A program made the position numbers and the translations under genes. The notes under the pieces are model-generated. The model worked only from the letters and a program-made list of their open reading frames with translations, was not told the origin of the DNA and searched no databases. This document shows, piece after piece, positions 15,174 through 23,384 of a DNA stretch of 42,610 nucleotides; position 1 is the first letter of the stretch; each line of letters begins with the position of its first letter. Source of the DNA: Anaerolineae bacterium (GTDB lineage Bacteria > Chloroflexota > Anaerolineae > Aggregatilineales > Phototrophicaceae); NCBI GenBank assembly GCA_022821805.1, contig JAJECX010000002.1, positions 1 through 42,610 on the forward strand, given 5' to 3'.

Positions 15174-16244
15174 ATGTACGACCCAAGGGACCATCTCAAG
15201 CGGCTGGTTGAAACGCATGCCCCCAGCGGCTACGAAGCGCCGGTCGTCGAACTGCTGCGTGAAGAATGGGCGGAACTGGTTGACGAATTTGATGCGGACC
15301 GCCTCGGCAGCTTGATCGGCGTGAAGCGGGCGACGAGCCAGGCGGCGGGCAGGCGCAAAATCATGTTGGCCGCGCACATGGACGAGATCGGCTTGATGGT
15401 GCGCGAGATTGAAGACGGCTTCATCTACGTCCATCGCATCAGCGGCATTGATCCGCGCGTGATGCTCGCGCAGCCGGTGCTGGTGCATGGCGAGCGGGCG
15501 CTGCCCGGCGTGGTCGCGACCATGCCGCCGCATATGCTCAGCGCCGCCGCCCGAAAGCAGTTTCCGCCGATCGACGCGCTGGTGGTCGATGTCGGTTTGC
15601 CGGCGGAAGAAGTGGAGCAGATCGTGCGGGTGGGCGACCTGGTCACGGTCGAGGGACCGCTGATTGAGTTGCGGGGACGGAAAGTGGCGTCAAAGGCGAT
15701 GGACGACCGCGCCTGCATCGCGGTCATCACCACCTGCTTGCAGCTGCTGCGCAATATGCGGCACAGTTGGGATGTTTTCGCGACGGCGACCGTGCAAGAA
15801 GAAGTTGGTTTGCGCGGCGCCACGACGGCAGCCAATCATATCGAGCCGGATTGCGCCATTGCGCTTGATGTCGGTTTCGCCGAACAGCCCGGTGTAGCGG
15901 CTGGCGCGGGGGTGTTGGGCGGGGGACCGCAGATGGGCATCGGCGCCAATTTTCATCCGAAGATGGTGGATCGCTTGCAGCAGGTGGCGGCATATCACGA
16001 TATCCCCTGGCAGGCCGATATCATGCCCGCGCGCACGGGCACAGACGCCTGGGCGATTCAGGTGTCGCGCAGCGGTGTGCCGACGGCGCTGCTGAGCATC
16101 CCGCTGCGGAATATTCACTCGCCGGTGGAGACGCTGGATCTGAAAGATATCGAGCGTACGGGCCGGCTGCTGGCGCATTTCATCTGCGCCTTGGATGAAG
16201 AAACCGTCGAGTTCCTGTCGCTGATGCCGAAGGAAGAGGCTTGA
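15174..16244 (+). CDS. M42-family aminopeptidase (FrvX/PepA-like)
   Basis: 356 residues. M42 enzymes are dinuclear-metal aminopeptidases forming tetrahedral dodecamers in the cytoplasm. All expected metal and catalytic residues are visible: AAHMDEIGLMV (His), SKAMDDRAC (bridging Asp), TVQEEVGLRGA (catalytic Glu pair), CAIALDVGF (Asp) and IPLRNIHSPVE (His near the end). The ATG at 15174 is preferred over one at 15096 because AAAGAGGAG lies 8 bases before it and the family starts at this point. The gene overlaps the deaminase downstream by 4 bases, so both are probably coexpressed. Confidence 0.9.
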   Translation: MYDPRDHLKRLVETHAPSGYEAPVVELLREEWAELVDEFDADRLGSLIGVKRATSQAAGRRKIMLAAHMDEIGLMVREIEDGFIYVHRISGIDPRVMLAQPVLVHGERALPGVVATMPPHMLSAAARKQFPPIDALVVDVGLPAEEVEQIVRVGDLVTVEGPLIELRGRKVASKAMDDRACIAVITTCLQLLRNMRHSWDVFATATVQEEVGLRGATTAANHIEPDCAIALDVGFAEQPGVAAGAGVLGGGPQMGIGANFHPKMVDRLQQVAAYHDIPWQADIMPARTGTDAWAIQVSRSGVPTALLSIPLRNIHSPVETLDLKDIERTGRLLAHFICALDEETVEFLSLMPKEEA

Positions 16245-16684
16245 CCTTGGACCGATTCATGCGCGCGGCAATCGACGAGGCGAGGCAAGGGCTGGCGGAA
16301 GGCGGTATCCCCATCGGATCTGTCCTCGCGCTTGCTGGCGAAATCGTGGGACGCGGGCATAACCGGCGCGTGCAGAGCGGCAGCGTAGTGCTGCACGCCG
16401 AGATGGATTGCCTGGAGAATGCGGGCCGTTTGAGCGTGCGCGAATATCAGCGGGCGACCCTCTACACCACCCTGTCGCCCTGCGACATGTGCAGCGGCGC
16501 CATCCTGCTATTCAAGATTCCCAAAGTTGTCATCGGCGAAAACCGCAGTTTTTGCGGACCGGAGGCTTACCTCAAAGAACGCGGCGTGGAATTGGCGCTG
16601 CTTGATGATGACGAGTGCTACCAGCTAATGCAGGACTTCATCCGCGCCAAGCCCGAGCTTTGGCGCGAAGACATCGGCGAGTAA
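16241..16684 (+). CDS. Cytosine deaminase of the Fcy1/CDA fold
   Basis: 147 residues. The zinc site is complete: LHAEMDCLEN (His52, Glu54) and LYTTLSPCDMCSGAI (Cys81, Cys84). The stretch through KVVIGENRSFCGPEAYLKER and the ending ELWREDIGE follow yeast cytosine deaminase Fcy1 closely, which points to free cytosine rather than tRNA or guanine as substrate. The reaction is cytosine to uracil plus ammonia in pyrimidine salvage. The start is a TTG overlapping the preceding stop codon (TTGA) behind a GGAAGAGG stretch; a TTG at 16247 or an ATG at 16259 are alternatives. Confidence 0.88.
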   Translation: MTLDRFMRAAIDEARQGLAEGGIPIGSVLALAGEIVGRGHNRRVQSGSVVLHAEMDCLENAGRLSVREYQRATLYTTLSPCDMCSGAILLFKIPKVVIGENRSFCGPEAYLKERGVELALLDDDECYQLMQDFIRAKPELWREDIGE

Positions 16685-16740
16685 GCGCCGAGTCCTGCGC
16701 CTCAGCTGCCCACCCCAGCGCAAGCAGCGCCCGCGGGGAA

Positions 16741-16770
16741 TTGTTCCTAGACGCCAAGCTGGTGCATAAT
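16741..16770 (+). promoter_or_regulatory. Probable promoter of the rhamnose mutarotase gene
   Basis: TTGTTC at 16741-16746 and CATAAT at 16765-16770 with an 18-base spacer, about 54 bases before the start codon. It suggests a separate transcript from the deaminase gene. Confidence 0.4.
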
Positions 16771-16823
16771 AGCTTCATCCAGCCCAATCTACCGAAACTC
16801 AGGCTAAGCAGGAGACAGAAGCG

Positions 16824-17147
16824 ATGAAGCGATTTGGACAAGTGATTGGCGTCAAACCCGAGTACGTTGAAGAATATACGCGCCTGCACGCCGATGTTTG
16901 GCCCGGCGTTTTGGCGAAGATTCACGAATGCAATATGCGCAATTATTCCATCTTCCGCTATCACGATATGCTCTTCGCCTATTTTGAATATATCGGCGAT
17001 GATTACGAAGGCGATATGGCGAAGATCGCGGCCGATGAGACGACGCAAGAGTGGTGGGCGGTCTGCGGACCGATGCAGAATCCGGTCGCGGATCGGGCGG
17101 AGGGCGAATGGTGGAAGACGATCGAGGAGGTCTTTCATACGGACTGA
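16824..17147 (+). CDS. rhaM: L-rhamnose mutarotase
   Basis: 107 residues, the family's normal length. RhaM interconverts the alpha and beta anomers of L-rhamnose. Matching features: MKRFGQVIGVKPEYVEEYTR at the N-terminus, HADVWPGVL with the catalytic-site histidine, MRNYSIFRY, LFAYFEYIGDDYEGDM and the TQEWWAVCGPMQ region. An AGGAGA ribosome site lies about 9 bases upstream. The sugar ABC importer begins 400 bases downstream; a shared role in deoxy-sugar use is plausible but not shown. Confidence 0.92.
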   Translation: MKRFGQVIGVKPEYVEEYTRLHADVWPGVLAKIHECNMRNYSIFRYHDMLFAYFEYIGDDYEGDMAKIAADETTQEWWAVCGPMQNPVADRAEGEWWKTIEEVFHTD

Positions 17148-17548
17148 CTCGACAGGCCTATGCCGCAAGTCAAAGCCCGCATACCTGTTGCCGATTACCG
17201 TGGAAGAAGAGCGGGCTTCTGCCGAAGGCAAGCGGCGCGCGCCTCATCGGGAGTGGTAAAGAATGAAGACATCGCAGCCGATCGTCCCGTCTCATAGCAA
17301 TCGAAATGCAGGGGCGACTCGTTGAGTCGTCCGCTCTTTTTATTTGAGATGAGGGCGAGCCACCGGCTTGCCCCTACACACTCTTTGCGAATGTGGGTTG
17401 CATCCGCGCAATTCACCACTCCCGCTAATCACCGATTTTGCGTCGCTCATGCAAAGCCAATATACTTGTAGACAGACTGGGCAGTCGGCGCTGGTTGTCC
17501 GAGCGTTCCGGTCATCTGACAAAGCAAATGCATTAAGGGAGAACTGAA
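17148..17548. other. Intergenic region with two hairpin repeats and terminator-like structure
   Basis: 17311-17332 is a repeat-family hairpin (stem CGACTC/GAGTCG, loop GTT) followed by TCTTTTTATTT, so this copy could terminate rhaM transcription. 17353-17374 is a second copy in the opposite orientation (stem GGGCGAGCC/GGCTTGCCC). An 8-bp inverted repeat AAGCCCGC/GCGGGCTT with a long loop lies near 17174-17220. The remaining bases should contain the promoter of the binding-protein gene; I cannot place it confidently. Confidence 0.45.
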
Positions 17549-18781
17549 ATGAAGACTTCGAAACTGGTCAGTACCCTCGTTCTGCTTATATTCGTGTTTT
17601 CGCTGGGCTTCGCAAGCCAGGCGCAGGACACTACGATTTCCTTCCTGGCGCCGCCCTGGGGCGTGCCACCGAATGAAGAGGCGCTCAACGCCTTTATGGA
17701 AGAGAGCGGCATCACAGTGGAGATCCAGTCGGTGCAGATGGCTGATCTGTACAGCCGCGTGCAAGTCTCGGCTGCGGCTGGCGAGGCGCCGGCAGATGTG
17801 ATCTTCATCACAGAAGAAGGTCCGTCCAATGTTGTCGCCACGGGCAATATGCTGCCGCTGAACGACTTGATTGAAATGAGCATGTTGGACACCGACGACT
17901 TCGAGAAGCTCGATTTCTGGACGGTTGATGGCGATGTCATGGCCATCCCAACCTACTTGCAGCTGGTGATGATGGATTACAACGCCGCTCGGCTGGCTGA
18001 AGCGGGAATTGAGTCTCTGCCGACCACCTGGGCCGAGTTTCACGATCAGGCGCATGCCATCAAGGCGTCTGGCGTAGACGATCACCCGATTGCCTTTGGC
18101 GCGATCTCTTGGTCCTGGTGGCTGATGGCGCTGAGCATGGGCGACCCGATGTTTGATGAGGACCTCAATCCGGTATTCGCTGATGAGGGCAGCAAGGGCC
18201 GCGAGGCGATGGCGCTGTTGAAGATGTTCTTTGATCACGAGTTGATCAGCCCAGAGATTCTTGCCGGCAGCATCAACCAGCACGCGCTGTTCTGGAGCGG
18301 CGTCGGCACCTTCCATCAAGCCTGGCAGGGCTCGCTGGCGGTGGCGAACAACCCGGAACGCTCGCAGCAGGCGCCGGACAGCAAATACCTGGTGCTGCCC
18401 GAAGCGGGCAATACCTGGAGCTTCCCCGCCGGCATCGGCATCTCGGTCGATAGCGAAAATGTCGAAGCGGCTTGGGAGTTTATCAAATGGTACGTCAGCG
18501 ACGGCACGCAGACCGATATCTACAACGCATTTGGTCTCTATCCCTCGCGCGTGTCCGTGGCCGCGGCGCTGAACGAGGAAGGCGTCATTCAGGGCTACGA
18601 TGAGATCGTCGAGCAGAGCATGCACACCAATGAGCTGCCGCGCTTTGCGCTCTGGTGGGGTCCCTGGGCTGCTACGGTGAGCGAGGAGATCAAGGAAGCG
18701 ATGCAGACGGGCACTTCACCCGATGACTTGATTGATTCCCTCGCGGCCGAGTGGAACGCGCTGAAAGACGAGTACGAGTAG
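17549..18781 (+). CDS. Sugar ABC importer, extracellular solute-binding protein (family 1)
   Basis: 410 residues: Sec signal peptide (MKTSKLVSTLVLLIFVFSLG to about FASQAQ) with no lipobox, then a UgpB/MalE-type fold: AGEAPADVIFI, MLPLNDLIEM, WTVDGDVMAIPTYLQLVMMDYN (hinge strand), LPTTWAEFHDQA, and the second-lobe FPAGIGISVDSENVEAAWEF. Such proteins deliver mono- or oligosaccharides to the permeases encoded next. GGAGA lies 7 bases before the ATG. No ATPase gene follows, so a shared MsmK-like ATPase elsewhere is inferred. The sugar is unknown; rhaM upstream suggests a deoxy-sugar only weakly. Confidence 0.9.
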   Translation: MKTSKLVSTLVLLIFVFSLGFASQAQDTTISFLAPPWGVPPNEEALNAFMEESGITVEIQSVQMADLYSRVQVSAAAGEAPADVIFITEEGPSNVVATGNMLPLNDLIEMSMLDTDDFEKLDFWTVDGDVMAIPTYLQLVMMDYNAARLAEAGIESLPTTWAEFHDQAHAIKASGVDDHPIAFGAISWSWWLMALSMGDPMFDEDLNPVFADEGSKGREAMALLKMFFDHELISPEILAGSINQHALFWSGVGTFHQAWQGSLAVANNPERSQQAPDSKYLVLPEAGNTWSFPAGIGISVDSENVEAAWEFIKWYVSDGTQTDIYNAFGLYPSRVSVAAALNEEGVIQGYDEIVEQSMHTNELPRFALWWGPWAATVSEEIKEAMQTGTSPDDLIDSLAAEWNALKDEYE

Positions 18782-18789
18782 AAACCTTA

Positions 18790-18903
18790 CCCCCCATCCC
18801 CCAACCCCTTCCCCCACAAGGAGGGAAGGGGAGCAAGGCAGATTCAGCAAGGGGTATTGAAGTCCCTCCCTCTTTATGGGGGAGGGATTTAGGGTGGGGG
18901 AAA
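18790..18903. repeat. Complete C/G-rich two-hairpin repeat element
   Basis: Left arm CCCCCCATCCCCCAACCCC, first hairpin CCCCTTCCC/GGGAAGGGG, a 30-base AT-richer middle, second hairpin CCCTCCC/GGGAGGG around TCTTTAT, right arm TTTAGGGTGGGGG. It is inserted between binding protein and first permease and now supplies the purine-rich leader just before the permease start. No target duplication was visible here. Confidence 0.7.
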
Positions 18904-18914
18904 GAGACCCGTAA

Positions 18915-19826
18915 ATGTCCCGCCGCCTCTTCTCATCCGACTCCGTCTACCTCGCCGTCGTGCTGTTGCCGATCATTTTGCTGATCGCGCTATTCATCTA
19001 TTACCCCGCCGTTGACACCTTCGGGCAGAGCCTCACCAATCGCAATTTGCGCATCCGCCGGCCGCCGAAACCTGTCGGGCTCGCCAACTACGTCAAACTG
19101 GTCGAAGACGACGAATTCCGGGAGGTCACCGGGCGCAGCTTCAAAGTCGTCATCATCACGCTGCCGCTGGAAATGGCGGTCGCCTTCGGCATCGCCATGC
19201 TGCTGAATCAGCGCTTTCCCGGCCGTGGCGTCGTGCGCACCTTGACCTTCTTGCCCTGGATGCTGCCGGGCGTGGTCAACGGTTTTTTATGGGGCTGGCT
19301 GCTCAATGGCGAATATGGCGCGCTCAATGGCTTCCTGTATCAGCTTGGCTTGATACAGGAGTACCAGTATTGGCTGCGCGAGCCGGAACATTTGATCTTC
19401 TGGGTGACAGTGGTGCAGACCTGGACGCGCTACGCCTTCCCGACCATCATCTTGCTGGCCGGTTTGCAGAGCATCCCCGATGATCTTTATGACGCCGCCA
19501 AAGTCGATGGCGCCAGCGCGATTGGGCGGGTGCGTTTCATCACGATTCCGCTGCTGCTGCCATCGTTTGGCATCGCCCTCGTGGTCGAATTCATCGCCGC
19601 CTTTCAGATTTTCGATGTCATCTGGACGCTGACGGCGGGCGGCTCGGCTGGCGGCGGGATGAATCCTTTCACGAAAACGTTGATGCTTTACAACTACGAG
19701 CTGGTTTTCCGTGATTTGCGCGTCGGTTTGGGCGCGGCGCTTTCGTACATCATTCTGCTAATGTCATTAGCCGTCGGGCTGATCTTCGTCATGCGCGTCT
19801 ACAACCAAGGGGTGCAGGAGCAATGA
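18915..19826 (+). CDS. Sugar ABC importer permease, MalF/UgpA type
   Basis: 303 residues with about six membrane segments: VYLAVVLLPIILLIALFIYY first, then a periplasmic stretch, VVIITLPLEMAVAFGIAMLL, and the inner-membrane core. The EAA loop that docks the ATPase reads YDAAKVDGASAIGRVRFITI followed by PLLLPS. It ends GVQEQ. The start ATG follows the repeat element by about 12 bases. The stop codon TGA lies in a 21-base sequence repeated at the start of the next gene (see the duplication feature). Confidence 0.92.
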   Translation: MSRRLFSSDSVYLAVVLLPIILLIALFIYYPAVDTFGQSLTNRNLRIRRPPKPVGLANYVKLVEDDEFREVTGRSFKVVIITLPLEMAVAFGIAMLLNQRFPGRGVVRTLTFLPWMLPGVVNGFLWGWLLNGEYGALNGFLYQLGLIQEYQYWLREPEHLIFWVTVVQTWTRYAFPTIILLAGLQSIPDDLYDAAKVDGASAIGRVRFITIPLLLPSFGIALVVEFIAAFQIFDVIWTLTAGGSAGGGMNPFTKTLMLYNYELVFRDLRVGLGAALSYIILLMSLAVGLIFVMRVYNQGVQEQ

Positions 19827-19938
19827 CGCTCGGACACGCGTCTTCCCCCACCCCAAACCCCTCCCCCATAAAGAGGGAGGGGCTTTCAGGCGCGCCGCCC
19901 ACAGTTAGGGAGGAGGCGCAGGAGCAATGACGCTCGGA
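19814..19938. repeat. Repeat insertion flanked by a 21-bp direct duplication
   Basis: GCAGGAGCAATGACGCTCGG plus A occurs at 19814-19834 and again at 19918-19938. Between them lies an 83-base insert made of a half C/G-rich element (CCCCACCCCAAACCCCTCCC, then stem CCCTCCC/GGGAGGG). The duplicated bases contain a ribosome site, the stop of the first permease and the start of the second. The original junction was therefore an overlapping ATGA, and the duplication kept both genes intact while separating them by 100 bases. Confidence 0.8.
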
Positions 19939-20811
19939 TTGCGCGGTCAGGAACGCCTTCGCCTCGCGGTCATTTATATTTTGTGCGCGGTCGTCTTGAT
20001 TTGGGCTTTGGCGCCGATCTACTGGGTAGCGGTCAGCAGCATCTCGACGCGCCAGGAACTCTACGCGCGTCCCTACAAGATTTGGTTCCCCAGCCAGCCA
20101 ACGCTCGAATCGTATCAAACGATCTTCACCCAGGGCGCGAAGTTCCGCTCGGGCGGCTTTTCGCCAACCGCCCATTTGATGGGCACCGGACTGCGCAACA
20201 GCATCATCATCAGCGTCGCCTCGGCCGGCATCGTGACCTTGATGGCGACCGGCGCCGGTTACGCCTTCGCGCGCATGGAGTTCAGGGGCAAGAACCCCCT
20301 CTTCCTGCTCATCATGCTGATGATACCGCTGCCGATTTGGGTTTCGTTAATCGCCTTGTACTTCCTCATGGCGCAGCTGGATTTGCTCGATACGCTGGTC
20401 GGGCTGATACTCATATTTGTCACGCTGCTGCTGCCGTTATCCGTGTGGCTGATGACCACATTCGTGCGCGATATCCCGAGCGAGATTCAGGACGCCGCCC
20501 GCGTCGATGGCGCTGACCGCTGGCGGCTCGTTTACAGCATCGTGCTGCCGCTGGCGCGCCCGGGCATGGTCGCCGTTTTTTTGGTGTCGATGCTCTCCAC
20601 CTGGAATAATTTTCTGATTCCGAAGATCTTTACGAAGACCGACGACTCGCAGCCGATGACCGTCGTGCTGACGCTCTTCATCGGGCAGTACGAGGTCGCC
20701 TGGGAGGATATGTCGGCGGCCGCCGTGGTGACGATGCTGCCGCCTTTCCTGATGGCGCTCTTCTTCCAGCGCTATTTGGTGCGTGGCTTGACCATGGGCG
20801 CGGTGAAGTGA
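19927..20811 (+). CDS. Sugar ABC importer permease, MalG/UgpE type
   Basis: 294 residues with six membrane segments (first AVIYILCAVVLIWALAPIYW) and the EAA loop EIQDAARVDGADRWRLVYSI followed by VLPLARPG. The partner of the preceding permease. AGGAGCA lies just before the ATG. The same start context exists 104 bases upstream as the duplicated copy, where it would give only a short reading frame into the repeat. It ends the operon; a short GCGGG/CCCGC hairpin follows the stop at about 20813 but has no T-run. Confidence 0.92.
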   Translation: MTLGLRGQERLRLAVIYILCAVVLIWALAPIYWVAVSSISTRQELYARPYKIWFPSQPTLESYQTIFTQGAKFRSGGFSPTAHLMGTGLRNSIIISVASAGIVTLMATGAGYAFARMEFRGKNPLFLLIMLMIPLPIWVSLIALYFLMAQLDLLDTLVGLILIFVTLLLPLSVWLMTTFVRDIPSEIQDAARVDGADRWRLVYSIVLPLARPGMVAVFLVSMLSTWNNFLIPKIFTKTDDSQPMTVVLTLFIGQYEVAWEDMSAAAVVTMLPPFLMALFFQRYLVRGLTMGAVK

Positions 20812-20889
20812 GGCGGGCCAAGCCCCGCTAAATCAGCGACAATTGTTCTGCCGCCAAGTCCTGGCGCCCCAGCTTTCTTGCGATTCGAC

Positions 20890-20909
20890 GGGCGACAAAA
20901 GTGTCGCCC
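20890..20909 (-). repeat. Hairpin repeat (stem GGGCGACA, loop AAAG)
   Basis: Perfect 8-bp stem with TGTCGCCC, followed by CC-TGCAG. It lies in the leader region between the importer operon and the haloperoxidase-like gene. Confidence 0.6.
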
Positions 20910-21049
20910 CTGCAGATTTTCGCTTTGGCGTTGGAGAAACGTAGGCATTGTGTTTGCCTGGCGTCATATTGCGCCTGCGCGCTGCCGCTACTCTTGTACA
21001 TGCACAGCGCAATGCTGCCTGTGCGGAAAGGGATTAGTTGGAGGAAAAC

Positions 21050-23149
21050 ATGCACAAATTATTGAAGCCTCTACAAAGAGGGCTGATTGTACTGCTTATG
21101 ATGGCATTGCTCTCGGGCGGCTCGCTGCAAGCGCAGAACCTTTCTAACGCGGAGCTTCCCGCTGACCAGTTGGCGCAAGTCAACCCGCTGATTGATATTG
21201 TCTTGCCCAAGCTCTATCCCATCATCGCCATGGATGTATCGCCATCGCTCGGCGACGCCACGCTGATCAATCGCCTCAATCTGGTTGTCGCGCTGGCGAT
21301 GATGGACGCGGCCGCGCCATATCACGAGAGCGCCATTGGCATGTACACGCGCATCCCGCGGCGGTCCCCCAGTGAAATCAACGACCACAACATCAATACC
21401 GCCATGCTTCATGCGGCTTATCAAGCCCTTCTCGGATTGCTGCCGCAGCGCGCGCCCGTCTGGCGGGATATGCTGAGCGACTATGGCTTAAATCCCGCTG
21501 ATGAGAGCAGCGACCAAGCGACGCCAGTCGGCATTGGCAATCTGGCGGGAATCGGCGCCTTGGAGGGCCGGCTGCGCGATGGCATGAACCAGCTTGGGAA
21601 TTACCAAGACAACACCGGTTACATGCCGGTGAATTCGGCTTATGTCCTGCGGGATCCGTCGCGTTGGCAGCCAGGGCTCAGATTGCAGGGCACGGGGGTT
21701 TACACCGTCCAGCAATTCGTCACGCCCCAGTTGGCGAACACGGAGCCGGTCGGCGCATTCGACCCGCGTCAATTCCGCGTCGCGCCGCCAGTCGCCAGCA
21801 ATCCCGAAAACTGGCATGCCTATAAAGAGCAAGCGGACGCCGTCCTGGCGGTCTCGGCGAATCTAAACGACGAGCAAAAGCTAAAAGCGGAATTCTTCGA
21901 CAACAAGATCCTCTCGCTGGGCTTGTCCTACGTGCATCTGGCGCGCGAGCGGGACTGGTCGCCGGCCGATACCGTACGCGGCTACTTCGTGAAAACCGCG
22001 GCCGCCCTTGACGGCTCGATCGTCACCTGGCAGGAGAAAGCCCGCTACGACGCCGTGCGTCCTTTCAGCGCCATCCGCCATATCTATGGCGACGAGCTGG
22101 TCGCCGCTTGGGCGGGACCCGGCGCCGGCGCGGGCGAAATTCCGGCCAGCCAGTGGCTCAGCTACCTGCCGGAAGCCGATCACCCGGAATATCCCTCCGG
22201 CTCAACCTGCGGCTGCTATGCCCAGGCGCAGGCGGTCCGGCGCTTTAGCGGCACGGACGACCTGAATTGGTCGGTCGCCTATCCCGCCGGTTCTTCGCGC
22301 GTTGAACCCGGCTTCACGCCAGCGGAAGACCTGACGCTGAGCTTCCCGACCTGGACGGACTTCGCGCGGGATTGCGGCCAATCGCGCGTCTGGGCGGGAG
22401 TGCATTTCCCGGCGGCGGTCGAAGCCAGCGCGGACCTTTGCGGCGGCTTTGGCGATCTGGCATATGAGTACTACGAGACGCTGCTGGACGGCACGGCGCC
22501 AGCGCGTCCGGCGGCGCAGGCGCTGGCAGCCGACCCTTGGTTGATGGCGATGCGCGCGAGCGAAGCGGACCCGATAGTTGTGCCGCCGTCGACGACGCCC
22601 ACACCCGAGACTTGCCAGGCGGTATCCGATAGCATTTATATCACGGCGGTGAATAGCGGCATCGAGTGCCAGCCGCTTGATACCAGCGGCTTGGGCTTGC
22701 TGACTGGCTATTTAGACGCGGTGCGGCTTACGGGCGAGCTGACCCTGGGCGCGCAGATCTGCTTCCGAGACGGCGGGTCGCTGATATTCTTCGATGAATC
22801 CAGCGCGGCCCCGACAATCAGTCAGCTTCCGACTTACAGCGCCTCCGACATGGTCTGCGGCTGGATCAACCGGGCGGGCACGGTCATGCTGATGGCCTCC
22901 GACTTGGATAAGGCGGCTGACGCGCCTCCGTCAGCATACGGCGCCGCGCCACTAGAGGCCTGCCAGGTAACCGCGCTTGAGAACCTCAGCTTCCGCGACG
23001 CGCCGGGCGGCCAACGCGTTAACGTCATCCCGGCGGGCGACCGCCTGAAGGCGATCGCCAGGACCGCCGGCTCCTTCAAAGTGGAGTATCGGGGCAATAC
23101 AGGCTGGGTCAGCGCCGACTTTGTGCGCGCGGAAGGCGCTTGCGGCTAG
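21050..23149 (+). CDS. Secreted vanadium-dependent haloperoxidase-like protein with C-terminal SH3 domain
   Basis: 699 residues. After a signal peptide (MHKLLKPLQRGLIVLLMMAL...) comes a helical PAP2/vanadium-haloperoxidase-type region. The three vanadate/phosphate-binding motifs appear in order: KARYDAVRPFSAIRHIYG, HPEYPSGSTCGCYAQA and RVWAGVHFPAAVEAS, whose His is the acid-base residue. Family members oxidise halides or dephosphorylate; which applies cannot be told. Then follows a cysteine-bearing domain (CQAVSDS... to AGTVMLMAS, about 520-620) also found in the protein at 34353-35624, and a bacterial SH3 domain ending WVSADFVRAEGACG. The ATG at 21050 has GGAGG 5 bases upstream and opens the signal peptide, so a TTG at 21038 is rejected. 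Confidence 0.85.
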   Translation: MHKLLKPLQRGLIVLLMMALLSGGSLQAQNLSNAELPADQLAQVNPLIDIVLPKLYPIIAMDVSPSLGDATLINRLNLVVALAMMDAAAPYHESAIGMYTRIPRRSPSEINDHNINTAMLHAAYQALLGLLPQRAPVWRDMLSDYGLNPADESSDQATPVGIGNLAGIGALEGRLRDGMNQLGNYQDNTGYMPVNSAYVLRDPSRWQPGLRLQGTGVYTVQQFVTPQLANTEPVGAFDPRQFRVAPPVASNPENWHAYKEQADAVLAVSANLNDEQKLKAEFFDNKILSLGLSYVHLARERDWSPADTVRGYFVKTAAALDGSIVTWQEKARYDAVRPFSAIRHIYGDELVAAWAGPGAGAGEIPASQWLSYLPEADHPEYPSGSTCGCYAQAQAVRRFSGTDDLNWSVAYPAGSSRVEPGFTPAEDLTLSFPTWTDFARDCGQSRVWAGVHFPAAVEASADLCGGFGDLAYEYYETLLDGTAPARPAAQALAADPWLMAMRASEADPIVVPPSTTPTPETCQAVSDSIYITAVNSGIECQPLDTSGLGLLTGYLDAVRLTGELTLGAQICFRDGGSLIFFDESSAAPTISQLPTYSASDMVCGWINRAGTVMLMASDLDKAADAPPSAYGAAPLEACQVTALENLSFRDAPGGQRVNVIPAGDRLKAIARTAGSFKVEYRGNTGWVSADFVRAEGACG

Positions 23150-23168
23150 GGGCGTACGGGAAGATAAT

Positions 23169-23189
23169 GGGCGACCCAATGTGTCGCCC
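23169..23189 (-). repeat. Hairpin repeat (stem GGGCGAC, loop CCAATGT)
   Basis: Seven-base stem with GTCGCCC, then CCTAC in the orientation opposite to the GTAGG form. A GTAGACACTGACCGCCGACA repeat copy follows at about 23236-23258. Confidence 0.6.
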
Positions 23190-23308
23190 CTACAATTACC
23201 ACGTTCTTGCGGGCGACTCACAGCCGAGCGTAGGGCGCGTAGACACTGACCGCCGACACTACGGTTCAGTCGCCACTACAGCTTTCGAATCGGTTCGGGC
23301 TCGACATC

Positions 23309-23346
23309 TTGTGTGAGTCAAATTGTGACTTGCGACGGACTGCGGT
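23309..23346. repeat. TTGTGTGAG...GACTTGCG repeat, copy 1
   Basis: Matches 28169-28206 with few differences: TTGTGTGAG, a CAA/T core, GACTTGCG and GG-CTG-GGT. This copy overlaps the promoter of the GH3 gene. Confidence 0.5.
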
Positions 23347-23352
23347 TACAAT
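23323..23352 (+). promoter_or_regulatory. Probable promoter of the GH3 glycosidase gene
   Basis: TTGTGA at 23323-23328 and TACAAT at 23347-23352, 18-base spacer, 33 bases before the start codon. The -35 lies within the short repeat shared with 28169-28206, whose copy has lost the -10. Confidence 0.45.
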
Positions 23353-23384
23353 AATCCATACCAACGGCAGTTCAGGACGAAAGC

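Noticed and set aside
17447..18625. Long minus-strand open frame of 392 codons opposite the sugar-binding protein gene
   Set aside because: It lies fully antisense to a clear family 1 binding protein, has no recognisable domain, and is rich in Arg, His and Gln as expected for a GC-rich shadow frame.
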